This document shows positions 20,291 to 30,693 of a stretch of DNA of 64,000 nucleotides, one piece after another. Numbering within the stretch: position 1 is the stretch's first letter; every line of letters starts with the position of its first letter. The notes under the pieces were generated by a model. The model had not been told where the DNA came from and ran no database searches. It saw only the letters and a program-made list of their open reading frames with translations. The stretch is taken from NCBI RefSeq assembly GCF_026914185.1, contig NC_070568.1, positions 1,054,001 to 1,118,000 on the forward strand, in the 5' to 3' direction. The DNA comes from Puccinia triticina (Eukaryota; Basidiomycota; Pucciniomycetes; Pucciniales; Pucciniaceae). The position numbers and the translations under genes were made by a program.

Positions 20291-20978
20291 CAGTCACTGG
20301 ACAGATACATTGGTACCACCAAAAGCTCATTCTAGAAGGCCAACCCACAAACTTGAAGTCATGAGGATCTGAGAACAAGTGTGTGAAATGACTTCAGAAG
20401 AATGAATATAACAAAATAAAAAGTATTTGGGACATCACAAAACTTAAAAACTTACTTGCATTAAATGATGATTTTGGAAAATCTTCAATACCATTCCAAA
20501 AAAATAATGAATAATCAGAATCAATAGATTGACATGTGAAATGAATGATAATAAATGAAAAAAATGAAGTCCAAAATCCATTCTGAAATTTTGCGGGCAG
20601 TGAAAACACTTCAAACACTAATTTTTTGTTGCCTGCAGTGCAGTTTTGTACTTTTTGATGTGTTTTCACTGCCCATAAAATTTCAGAATGTATTTTGGAC
20701 TTCATTTTTTTCATTTATTATCATTCATTTCACATGTCAATCTATTGATTCTGATTATTCATTATTTTTTTGGAATGGTATTGAAGATTTTCCAAAATCA
20801 TCATTTAATGCAAGTAAGTTTTTAAGTTTTGTGATGTCCCAAATACTTTTTATTTTGTTATATTCATTCTTCTGAAGTCATTTCACACACTTGCTCTCAG
20901 ATCCTCATGACTTCAAGTTTGTGGGTTGGCCTTCTAGAATGAGCTTTTGGTGGTACCAATGTTTCTGTCCAGTGACTG
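20291..20978. mobile_element. 688 bp foldback MITE, near-perfect palindrome
   Basis: Ends CAGTCACTGGACAGA and its complement, flanked by TA (20289-20290 and 20979-20980). The two arms of about 320 bp are almost identical and leave a loop of only about 40-60 bp around 20610-20665. Mirror-image open frames of 106 codons appear on both strands because of the symmetry. The empty site is again seen in the intact LTR. Confidence 0.9.
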
Positions 20979-21110
20979 TACAATAGCTGTGAAAGGTGTT
21001 GCAGTTGAGTTATCAGACAGTGTCACAACATCCCCCCTTGACAAGAAACCTATACTAATGTATGGAAGAAAAGGAAAAACAGTAATAAACAAAATTGAGC
21101 AAGAGAAGAA

Positions 21111-22878
21111 TTAAAGAAATAAAGAAGCAAAGACAAGAAGAAAAAATAAATAAATGATGAAACCTTGGATTACCGCACTGCACTTTGCATGGGCAGAATT
21201 TCCCAGAACTTTTGTGAGGACTTCAGCTATTTGCTCACACCCTGGGATCCACTTAATGTTGGTTTTCTTCTCATACATTGCCTGGTTAGTGATGTAAAAC
21301 TCACATTCAATGTGGTGTGTTCTTTTGTTAGACGCGTCTTCACAACCAATCTTGATGGCTGACTGGTTGTTGCAAAAGATGGTTACTGAAAAATTGGTGC
21401 CTGTGATGTTGAAAACAAGGTTGCGTATCCAGAGCGCATGCCTTGTTGCATGCCCTAGCGCCATGTACTCTGCTTGGCAAGTAGAACTAGCTACCGTGAC
21501 CAACCTTGGGGAAACCCACATCACCGGCGCACTGTACAGCCGTATCATTACTCCGCAAGTTGATCTAGAGTTTGACCCTCCCCAATTTGCGTCTACGTAG
21601 CATTCAACTGGAGTGCAGCTTGTCGTGTTTGGATGAATCCTAAGAGGTGTGGTCTTTGTTTCCACCAGGTATCCGAGCAAGTGGCGCAAGCATTTCCAGT
21701 GTATTTGTGACGGCCTTCTTGAGAAGCGTGCCAGATAATTTACACTGTACGCAATGTTGGACCTTGAACCTACCGCAACATAACTCAGACTTCCTATTGT
21801 TGACAAGAAACCAGAGCTGTTGATACCCGGGTCATCGCCGTTGGTGTTCGCAGTGAAACCTTTGGGTAATGGTGATTGATGGACTGTCACACCATCCCAG
21901 TGGTCCTTGAGTATTTTTTTGATGAGGTGTGGCTGTGTCAGTTCAAAACCAGAAGCGGTCCTGGTGATCTTGACCCTAACCATGCTAGTCAGCCCTTCGT
22001 TCCATTTGATTTCTAGACTACCTTTCAATTGTTTCTCTAGTAATTTCAGTGCGGCGTCAGATGATCCAATGACAATACCGTCATCCACGTGTACCCCAAT
22101 AATGGACCGATCCTCCTTATGGCTAAGCGTATATACACTCAAATCATAGTAACTGGAGACATAGCCGAGCTCGGCTAGTGTGCTACTAAGGTGTTTCCAC
22201 CAACATCTGGCGGCTTGTTTTGTTCCGTAAAGGGCTTGACGTAACAGACAAGCATTGCCAATCTCCACGTCTAGGCCTTCAGGGGCTTGCACCCAAACTT
22301 CTTTGTCAATTGGGGCATTGAGATACGCGGTCACGAAATCAAAATTGTATATAGGCCAGTTGTTCTTGGCCGCAATTGATAGAAAGATCTGCATAGAAGT
22401 GAAAGTCGCGGTTGGGGCAAAAATGTGTGCAAATCTGTTCCTGCTTTCTGATTGAACCTTTTCGCAAAATACCTTGCTTTGTATTTAGTGGATCCATTGG
22501 GTTTTTTTTCCTGGCAAATACCCATCTTGCTCCCAATTTTTGACAGTTCTTTGGCAGTTTTCTGACGCACCAGACATTCTTCCTCCGCAGGTTGTCTAGT
22601 TTGGTGTTGACAGCAATTTTCCAGTGTTCAGCCTCCGGTGAACACATGGCAGCTTTGAAGGTAGAAGTTACAGCGTCGAAGTCATCTGCACAGTTTTCTT
22701 GACATTGGTCAACTAGATTTTCTTGATGCTCAAATAATTTTTCTTGGCTGAAGTCATTAATTATCAATTTTTTGGCTTCAAGGGTTGGGCCATCGCTTGG
22801 CGCTGTTTTGTCTGTCTTGATTTCTGCTAGTAGCTTCAGGCGCATCCTTTGAAGGTGAAGGGATTGTTTTCCTCCCAA
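21111..22878 (-). pseudogene. Copia-1 reverse transcriptase and RNase H, frameshifted
   Basis: Copia Pol copies element RNA into DNA. Going along the minus strand, the linker and start of reverse transcriptase (LGARWVFARK, 22.54 kb) break into a second frame at KPNGSTKYKARYFAKRFNQK, then a third frame (from 22394) continues through DFVTAYLNAPIDKEVWVQAP, LLRQALYGTKQAARCWW, the active-site IGVHVDDGIVIG, PLPKGFTAN and SYVAVGSRSNIAYSVNYLAR to RNase H with VECYVDANWGGS, STCQAEYMALGHA and CNNQSAIKI. The RT-RNase H part downstream of 22394 is one open frame of 427 codons. At least two frame changes upstream and the absence of integrase and protease make it non-functional. Confidence 0.85.
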
Positions 22879-23660
22879 AGTTGGCTCACGCCAAGGACAC
22901 CAGTTTCTTTTTCCTGATCAGTAACCAGAACATCCATCCCTTTGAATTGGGGAGGTGACCAACAACAAGTCTCAGACCAGGTATTGCTCCCAGACAAGGT
23001 TTTGGATGCAGATGTCCAGAAGGAGGTTTGTTATCAGACATGTTGACTGGAAACGGTGGGGAGATGGTGCAGGACGGGTAGAGTTTGGGAAAAGAAGAAG
23101 GAAGAAAAAGAAAAAAGGGGAGTTGTCCACGGTCGGCGTAGGCTTTCCAAGGTTGACACCAAATCAGTTTATTATTTTGTCAGCGGCGTTGTAGCTATGG
23201 ATGATCAGTACAACACAAATATCTGCAGGATATTCACCACGAGCTTGCTGAAAAGAGTAATAAACTGAGAAGTTGCCCACAAGGGTATCCAAACAAGACT
23301 GGGATTTACAAGATTCAGCTCTTCCGAGGTCAAATTTGGTTGGATAATCAGGAGAGAGAGAGGAAGGAAAAAAGGTTGTTATATGTATATATCTTATTTA
23401 TTTATTTTTATTGTTTTTATTATTATATTTTTTTGATTTATTTGAGATGTGTAGTGTTTTGATTGGGATGGAAAAAAAAACGGGAGCGGTTGGCGGAAAG
23501 AGAAAGACAAACGCTTGCCGGCGGACTACTGTGACTTGTCTGGGGTGACTACCATGCTTGTTCATGACAGAACTACTGAGGGGGGCTCGTCTTGGTGCTG
23601 GCTACGGGATATTTTGTTTGATTGAATTCTGTGAGCTACTCTGGCGAGAGGCTCATAACC
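22879..23660. other. Copia-1 internal remainder without recognisable genes
   Basis: This is the region that should encode gag, protease and integrase on the minus strand. No such motifs are visible; a T-rich stretch with ATTTATTTATTTTTATTG lies at 23.39-23.45 kb. Confidence 0.5.
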
Positions 23661-23782
23661 TGTTGGAGAGCAGACTTGGAGAATGTGATAATTTTATCAT
23701 ATGTGAGGAAAGAGAACTATAAAAGCTATTTACAATAGCTGTGACAGGTGTCGCAGTTGAGTTATCAGACAGTGTCACAACA
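23661..23782 (-). repeat. Copia-1 5' LTR
   Basis: Intact 122 bp LTR with TG...CA ends; it serves as the empty-site reference for the two MITEs in the other LTR. Confidence 0.95.
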
Positions 23783-23871
23783 CAACTCACTGTACTACTA
23801 CTGTGATTGGAGTCAAGAGATCTCTAGCACCTGAGCAGTTCTCCCCGTTTTTGTTCTTCTTAGCTATCATT

Positions 23872-26470
23872 ATGCCACCAACTAGAGCATTTTCTGGTCC
23901 ACAGGAATGGATGAAGCCTTCTAAATCCCATGGTCCGCAGTGGAAATGATTCTTAATGTCAAATTTGTGCAAAAATCAATCTAGGCGATGGCGTGCTGAG
24001 TGTACTTATTGTCATTGAGTCTTCAACCAAGGAAAGCCTCAACTGCTATTCCACCACATCAAAGATGTCTGCCCAACTATTTCTGCTGAGCAAAAGTCAA
24101 CTTAATTGAGTAACAGCGCTAAGGTTGATGAGTCAACTCATCCGGAATCATCTGATCAAGACAATGGCCAAAAGATTTCTGTCACAATTGGCCCTACTAG
24201 CAAAAAATCTAGCCAATCAGTCAAACAGTACTTCCAGCCCTTTTCAAGTGAAAAGACTATGAAACTTCACAAGCTACTTGTTAAATCTCTCATTAGCTCC
24301 AAGCTACCATTTTTGTACCTTGAGAACCCCTACTTCCAAGAATATCAGTTAGAACTAGCGTGATCTGTTTACAGGATGCCTTGTCAAGTACAGACAATTG
24401 AAAAAATATTGCCAGTAGTATATTCTCAACATGAATTATTGATGCTTGAGAAAATCAAAGAGCAAAATCAACTTACACTGTCTTTGGATGGCTGGACAGA
24501 CAACTCTGGCAACAGTATATATGCATTAATGGCTCTCAAAGGTGCTAAGAAAAAGTACTTTATATTGATATTCTTGATCTCAACCACGTCAAGCAACACA
24601 CGGCCAAACATATATTTTTGGCTCTTAAGGCTTCACTCAGCTCAAAGCAAATTCAATTGGATCAAGTATGTGCTGTAGTCACAGATTTGCCATCAGTTAT
24701 GCTTAAAATTCGTGTGAGTCTTTCTGCAATGTAACCTATATAAGTTTTATTTTTGCTAATTGGCGGTAATCAGATCATTTGGAGACTCTTGAACAACAAA
24801 AATCCTCACATTCTGAAAGTTCACTGTGCCTTACACGTTTTCAACCTTGTTGCAAAGCAAGTTTTCAATCACCCAACAATGGAAGCTGTTGTCAAGAAGA
24901 ACAAAACATTAGTGAATTACTTCACAAATTCTGGTTTCTGGCATGAACATCTGACTATGTGGAAAAAGGAGAACAGTGTCAAACACTGCATCCAAACACT
25001 TTGTGAAACACAATGGTACTCAATGGCAAAGGTCTGCTTGGGAGTTCAATCACACAAAGTTGGCTTTTAAAAATGACTTGAACTGCTCCAAAACCCACAG
25101 GTCAACACTACTTCAATGCTCGATGCAGTTGTCAAGGTCATCAAGGATCAAGACTACTTCACCGCAAACCAAACTCTAGTCCAGCTCTTAAAACCAGTGG
25201 TTGATGCAATCAGACATCTGGAACACGCAGATACCACTCTTGCTGATATCTGGAACGAAATGATAGAAGCTTACAAGAGCATTTGTAATGCTGAATTTTA
25301 CTCAAGGTTTGATCCATTCAAACAGCATTGCATCACTGTGCTTCATTCACAAACAAAGATCTTTCACAAGGACATTTATGTGCTTTCTTTCTTCCTTCAC
25401 CCATCTTATTGGTGTGTAGCTGTCTCAAAGAAGCACTTTTTAAGCAATATCAGTCAGATGATCCTCTATGTTACAAAACACTGGAAGATGTCTAAGTCCA
25501 AGGCATCTCTTCTGCAAGATGCTTTCCATCACTATTAAAACGCAAACTATCCTTACAATTCACAAAAAATTGATAAACCTCTAGATTACTGTCTCATGGT
25601 TCCTTATACACCTGAGTCAGAACCACTGAAAAAACTCGCAATCAGCATCCTCAAGATTTTACCTCACGCTGCTGGAGTTGAGGAAATTTTTCAATGATGA
25701 AGGCAATGAAAACCAAAGCACACAATAGAATCTCGCCAAACACTTTTGAAGCTAGGACTTTTCCGTGGCAACTGAAAGAGCAAAAGAAGGAGTGAGCTCC
25801 GTGGCTTGAGAGAGAGAAGGGCAGTGAGGATGAATCTCTCACTGGATGCTTCTCAGTTTGGGAGCGGACAAAAAATGGAGGAGAACCAATGCTTTGAGTC
25901 ACATGTAGCTAGCACAATATAAATAGTCTATGTACATGTGATCAAATTGTGGGTGAGATGAAAATGAATATGCAGAAATGACCAAGGCTCATGAGTGGAT
26001 GTCAAACAAAAAGATAAGACATGCTAGAGAGTTGATAAGTCAGGGATGTCAGGGTTCAATGACTACAGGACATGTGATAAGACATACATAACTAGACACT
26101 GTACAGACTATGATGAGTGGAAAAACAAAGAGCAGAAGGGGGATGATGGATCTGGGAATTTGGGGTGAGTAAGAGAAAGAGACAAAGTTTCAAGAAACAC
26201 TTTGAAGATGATGGCTTAAATAAGATTACATCTTCTTCAAAGTGATCCCTTATTAGCCGCTAGAAGAAAGAAAAGCAGAGCTGCCTCAAATTCAAACCAA
26301 GATCACTTGGAATATGAAAACATGAAGGCTTACAACTTGTTTCTAACACCGGCCAAACTTGAACTCTTTGATTACCAAGAGCCAGAACTCAACGATTACT
26401 TCAAGAGAAGATGTATTCATGGACACAATCTTTGACTTCAATTTGATGGAAAATACTCCTGAGCAGCCCA
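23872..26470 (+). pseudogene. hAT-B transposase, decayed, 5' part
   Basis: A second hAT lineage with a DUF659-like middle. From ATG 23872 one frame runs through a BED-type finger (RRWRAECTYC, then LLFHHIKDVC) with in-frame stops (TGA, TGA, TAA) in its first 80 codons. It continues as VKQYFQPF, the catalytic-region LTLSLDGWTDNSGNSIYALM (24.48 kb), VHCALHVFNLVAKQV (24.80 kb), LVNYFTNSGFWHEHL, LCETQWYSMAK and LLKPVVDAIRHLEHADTTLA (25.18 kb). The C-terminal dimerisation block is AAGVEEIF followed by MMKAMKTKAHNRISPNTF (about 25.7 kb), one base out of frame. A tail ending in LTPAKLELFDYQEPELNDY (26.37 kb) leads to the Gypsy insertion at 26476. Several stops could come from TGG to TGA or CAA to TAA changes. 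No terminal repeats were identified. Confidence 0.8.
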
Positions 26471-26475
26471 GCAAC

Positions 26476-26783
26476 TGTAAGAGTCCTCCGAAAGGACTCT
26501 TCACTGGGCAGACACGGAAGTTGGCACAAGGCCAAGGTGGCTCAGAATTCTAGGAACCACTTATGTTTTGTATTTCTAACCCAGGAGAGAAGATCAGCTT
26601 CTCTCTGCTAACTACATACAGTATGATAATGAGGAATATAAGGAGGTGCTCACCTAACCCAGGAGAGAAGATCAGCTTCTCTCTGCTGAGTTAGGTGGGA
26701 CGCGGGGAGGGTCGAGTTAAGTACTCCCAGGTTGCTGATGTAATCTGTCCGTGATCTTCATGTGAAGCCTCTGGGTCTTCACA
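26476..26783 (-). repeat. Gypsy 3' LTR
   Basis: 308 bp; in plus-strand reading it begins TGTAAGAGTCCTCCGAAAGG, whose GAGTCC...GGACTC forms a hairpin. It contains the block CCAGGAGAGAAGATCAGC twice, about 75 bp apart. Confidence 0.95.
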
Positions 26784-26968
26784 GTCTCCCCCCCTATAAT
26801 GCGGCGGAAGGGCGGTCATCCGGCCGGAATGTCGGACTCTTCCTGAATTGCGTCCTCCGGTCGCCGGAATTTTTTGAGTTTTGAGATGTGAAAGACGGGG
26901 TGTAGTTTGTCGTTTTCCGGCAAAGAAAGGGCTACATTGACCCCATCGTTGAAGACCTTGATAATGTT

Positions 26969-29900
26969 TTACGGACCCTCGAAACGCTCCTTGAGCTTGT
27001 CCACGCCAGCCTGATGTTTCCCCCGCCAATCTGCCGAATTAAGGAAAACTGGGTCGCCTACCGCAAGAGTTGGTGCCGCTGATCGATGTTTGTTGTGTTG
27101 GGTCGCTTGTCGGACGCGGCTCGCGATGAGAGTGTCCCGCGCTTCGGCCCAGGCCCCCTCTCTGGACTTGATCCACTTGTCCAGTGCCGGTATTGCTTCT
27201 TCTTCTGGATTGATCCGGGGATGGGCTGTGAAAAGTGATGGTTTGCGGCCAAAGAGGAGTTCAAATGGGCTAATCCCGGTTGCCACATTGATCGCCGAAT
27301 TGATAGCAAATTCAACTGCCGGTAGAGATTCTAGCCATCGGCTTTGACGCTTTGAGGTGAAAGTGCAAAGGATTTGTCCAACTGTTTTGTTGGAGCGCTC
27401 TGATCGTCCATCCGCCTGGGGATGGAAAGCCGTGGTCATGTGGAAATCAATGTTCAGTCGATTCATCAGCGCTTTCCAGAATCGAGAGGTCCAAGTTTTG
27501 TCTCTGTTGCTGATGATAGAGGCAGGTGGGCCAAACTTGGCAATCCACCCGTTGAAGAACCGCGTCGCTGTTTTTTCCGCCGAGTCCGATTGTAGTACTG
27601 GGATAATTTGGATAAAACCTGACAGGCGGCACGTGATTGTCAAAATCATGTCGTAGTGTGTCGCCTGTTGAAGTGGTCCGACGAAATCTATGGCCAAGTT
27701 GGTCAGTGGTTTACGTGGGAAGGACGGGGTAAGCATCTTCCCTGCTGGTGAAGTTGTGGGGGCTTTTGTACGTTGGCAAGTTTCACAATGTTCAAGAAGC
27801 TTCTTGATGTTAGCGGACATGCGAGGCCAGAAAAAATCACGTCGCAATTCTTTTTTCGTCTTGAGGTAACCAAAGTGACCTAGCCGTTGATGAGCTTCAT
27901 CGACCAACTTTCTGCGCAATGCGAAGTTCGCCGGGATCACCAGGCGGTCGTCAATAAAAAGGAGGCCATCTTCTTCTCGGCAGTCGTCCCATAGCGGAAG
28001 TGCGTTCTTTAGGGCCACACAAAATTGGTCGTGGGGGTAGCCATCCAGGATTACCCGTTTGAGCGAGGAAGAAAGCACGGAGCTGAACTCAGTCAACGCC
28101 GCTATACATGCGATCTGAAGGTTATGGGTCGGTTCATCATCTCCAAGGTCCTTGCGCGATAGAGCGTCCGCGACGGTGTTATCTTCCCCGCGAATATAGT
28201 TAAAACTAAGGTCGAAGTCGGCGAGCAATTCCGTCCATCGAGCTTGACGCTTGCTTAAAGTGCGTTGAGTGGGTAGATGGACGAGAGAGTGATGGTCCGT
28301 CATCACATTCACTTTCATGCCGAGGAGCAGCATCCGCCACTTCTGTAGCGCGTGTACCACAGCCAGCAGTTCTTGTTCATGTACTGGGTAATTGCGCTCG
28401 GCGGGGGTCATGAGGTGGGATTCGTAAGCTATTGGAGACGCTGTTTTCCACTCCGCGCCCTGAAATAGAGCCGCTCCAAGCCCTGCACCACTGGCGTCGG
28501 TGAAGAGCCATATGGGATCATCCGAATCGTAATCAATATTCTTGAGGCAGGGCAAGGATGTCATTATTTGCTTGATGTTTTGAAAGGCGTTTTCTTCTTT
28601 CTCGCCCCATTTGAATTTCTTCGGATCAAGTTTCGTGCTCGTCAGTGGGGTAATCGTGCCGACATAGCGTTGTAAGCCCCAAATGAACTTTTTCATCCAC
28701 TGTACAGTTCCGAGGAATTTCTTAACCGCCTTTGGGGATTGGGGGGAGGGCCAAGACAGAATGTCGGCAATCTTCTTGTCATCAGGTTCAATGCCCTTGG
28801 CCGAAATCCAATGGCCCAGGAATTTGATGCGCGGTCGAAACAGCTTTGTCTTCTTTGGGCTGCAGTACAGGGCTGCGCCGCGGAGTCTACTCAAAACTGT
28901 ACGGACGTGCTTCTCATGTTTGGCGAAGGAATCCGAGAAGATGACGATGTCGTCCAGGTATACTACGCAGAACCTGTTTAGGACATCGCCTAAGGCTTCC
29001 TCAAGTCGAGCCTGGTGAGTCGCTGGAGCATTCGTGAGTCCCATGGGCATGACCACCCATTCCATTAAGCCCCAAGGAGTTTTTACTGCCGTTAACGGTA
29101 TGTCAGCTTCCCGCATGCGCGTTTGGAAGAAGGCATTTGTCTGATCCAAGACAGAGAACACCTTACCCAAAGCTACTATCCGTACTAGCTCATCGACATT
29201 GGGCAAGGGGGATCGGTCTCGAACCGTCAGACTGTTCAGTTTGCGGTAATCGCACACCCAACGAGGCAAGGCTGTTGGATCTTTCTTCGGAATGATCATG
29301 CTTGGCGAAGCGTATTGACTTGTTGACCGGCGAATGCGGCCGGCATCGAGATGTTGTTGCAAAAGCGTTTGCCAAGCACTCAGGTGTTTCTGGGGATAAG
29401 GGAATTGATGTTCATTGATGACCGCGTCCGTTGAGGTTAGGACGATCTTATGTCGAGTCCCAGATGCCGCGGATTGCATCTTGGCCGGGAAGGAGCAGGA
29501 AGCTGGTGACTTAGGAGTTTCCATGTCGTCTGTGACCGCTGGTATGTCCTCTGGAAAAAGATCGGCAAATTCCTGTAGAATTTGTTTTTCAGATGTCTCG
29601 CAGGGATAGTTGTCGACCAAACGGTCTGTCTGGATAGCCGCGGACACGTCGTCGTCCAAGTGAAGCAGTCGATATGCTGGAATGGATAATTTCAATCGCT
29701 TACAGTCGAGTGATTGGTCTTCAATGGAAACTGATAGTCCAAAACGAGCTAGGAAGGGGGTCCCAAGGATGATGTCGTAGTCGCCTAGGATAGGCCCGAT
29801 TCTCAGAGCTACGTCCTCAAAGGCTTTCAAAGGTCTGAGTGTCCACAACGACGTCACTACGTATTGTCGGATGGGTACAGGCACATTGGTACCGTCTCCG

Positions 29901-30214
29901 AGCGCCAGTTTTACCCTTGTAGGTCGTGCGAGATCGCGGCGTTCAAGGGCAGCATTATCGACAGCTTTATCAGAGATGATGTCGATTTCTGAGCCCGTAT
30001 CAATGAGAGCTTTCACAAAGATGTTGGCAATTTTGAACTGGATGACGATGCGGGCCCGTTTGATGGGCGTTAGTGAAGGATCAAATGAATCGGAAGGACT
30101 ACTTGGTGATGGACGAGGTTGAGCCGAAGTGCTCTTCGAAGACGAGATAGATGATGTAGCCGCGACAGAAACGAGCGTCGGGGCTAAGCGAGGCAAATAG
30201 TTCGAGTGGTCCAT
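26969..30214 (-). pseudogene. Gypsy Pol polyprotein (protease-RT-RNase H-integrase), one premature stop
   Basis: From Met at 30214 (start MDHSNYLPRL) the frame is open for 1,081 codons. In order: aspartic protease ALIDTGSEIDIIS (about residue 75); reverse transcriptase with PRWVCDYRKLNS and the active-site CVVYLDDIVIFSD; RNase H with WLFTDASGAGLGAALF and MTDHHSLVHL; the integrase zinc finger (HQRLGHFGYL ... HCETCQR); and the integrase core LAIDFVGPL, IISNRDKTWTS, FHPQADGRSERSNKTVGQIL. It ends at KERFEGP with TAA (26969-26971). The same frame then continues for 50 codons (IIKVFNDGVNVALSLPEND, LHPVFHISKLKKF) to TGA at 26816-26818, so the stop probably replaced a Tyr codon in the conserved G-P-Y. 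An earlier in-frame Met inside the LTR is unlikely to be the start. Confidence 0.9.
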
Positions 30215-30256
30215 AACGAAGGGACCAAGCTTGAAGTGGTTTTGAGAAAAAAAAAG

Positions 30257-30564
30257 TGTAAGAGTCCTCCGAAAGGACTCTTCACTGGGCAGACACAGAA
30301 GTTGGCACGAGGCCAAGGTGGCTCAGAATTCTAGGAACCACTTATGTTTTGTATTTCTAACCCAGGAGAGAAGATCAGCTTCTCTCTGCTAACTACATAC
30401 AGTCTGATAATGAGGAATAGAAGGAGGTGCTCACCTAACCCAGGAGAGAAGATCAGCTTCTCTCTGCTGAGTTAGGTGGGACGCGGGGAGGGTCGAGTTA
30501 AGTACTCCCAGGTTGCTGATGTAATCTGTCCGTGATCTTCATGTGAAGCCTCTGGGTCTTCACA
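30257..30564 (-). repeat. Gypsy 5' LTR
   Basis: 308 bp, same layout as the partner LTR, with substitutions such as CAGACACA for CAGACACG. Confidence 0.95.
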
Positions 30565-30569
30565 GCAAC

Positions 30570-30660
30570 GTAATTGAAATTGATGCAAATGAAGATAATC
30601 AAGCTGATTAATCCAACTGGGATCCACAAGAGCTCTGGTTTGCTTAATCTCATTCCCTTT
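30570..30660 (+). pseudogene. hAT-B transposase, 3' tail beyond the Gypsy insertion
   Basis: When the Gypsy element and one GCAAC copy are ignored, the frame from 26.47 kb runs on here as NVIEIDANEDNQAD, one TAA, then SNWDPQELWFA and a stop. It shows that the Gypsy element landed near the 3' end of this gene or gene relic. Confidence 0.65.
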
Positions 30661-30693
30661 TATTTTTTTCTGCCTTTTGTCGCATGTGACTAC

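Larger units (their letters stand above)
19865..21030 (-). repeat. Copia-1 3' LTR, split by two MITEs
   Basis: LTR pieces are 19865-19905, 20258-20290 and 20979-21030 (TA duplications included). Together they match the intact 122 bp LTR at 23.66 kb with a few substitutions. Confidence 0.9.
19865..23782 (-). mobile_element. Copia-1 LTR retrotransposon, short LTRs, internally deleted
   Basis: The direct duplication CAACT stands at 19860-19864 and 23783-23787. The right (5') LTR is 23661-23782, 122 bp, TGTTGGAGAG...CACAACA. The left (3') LTR spans 19865-21030 because two MITEs lie in it; removing each with one copy of its TA leaves exactly 122 bp. On the minus strand a polypurine tract, AAGGGGGGA, abuts the 3' LTR. 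A primer-site-like GGTTATGAGCC follows the 5' LTR. Only reverse transcriptase and RNase H are recognisable; gag, protease and integrase are missing from the ~0.8 kb left of the 5' LTR. Confidence 0.9.
26476..30564 (-). mobile_element. Gypsy LTR retrotransposon lacking gag, 4.1 kb
   Basis: The duplication GCAAC stands at 26471-26475 and 30565-30569. The two LTRs (26476-26783 and 30257-30564) are both 308 bp and differ at about four positions by eye. A polypurine tract, AGGGGGGGAGAC, abuts the 3' LTR on the minus strand. Only about 40 bp separate the 5' LTR from the pol start codon, so gag and a normal primer-binding site are absent. Confidence 0.95.

Noticed and set aside
20394..20875. Two nearly identical 106-codon frames on opposite strands
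   Set aside because: They are mirror images produced by the 688 bp palindrome; low complexity and no domain.
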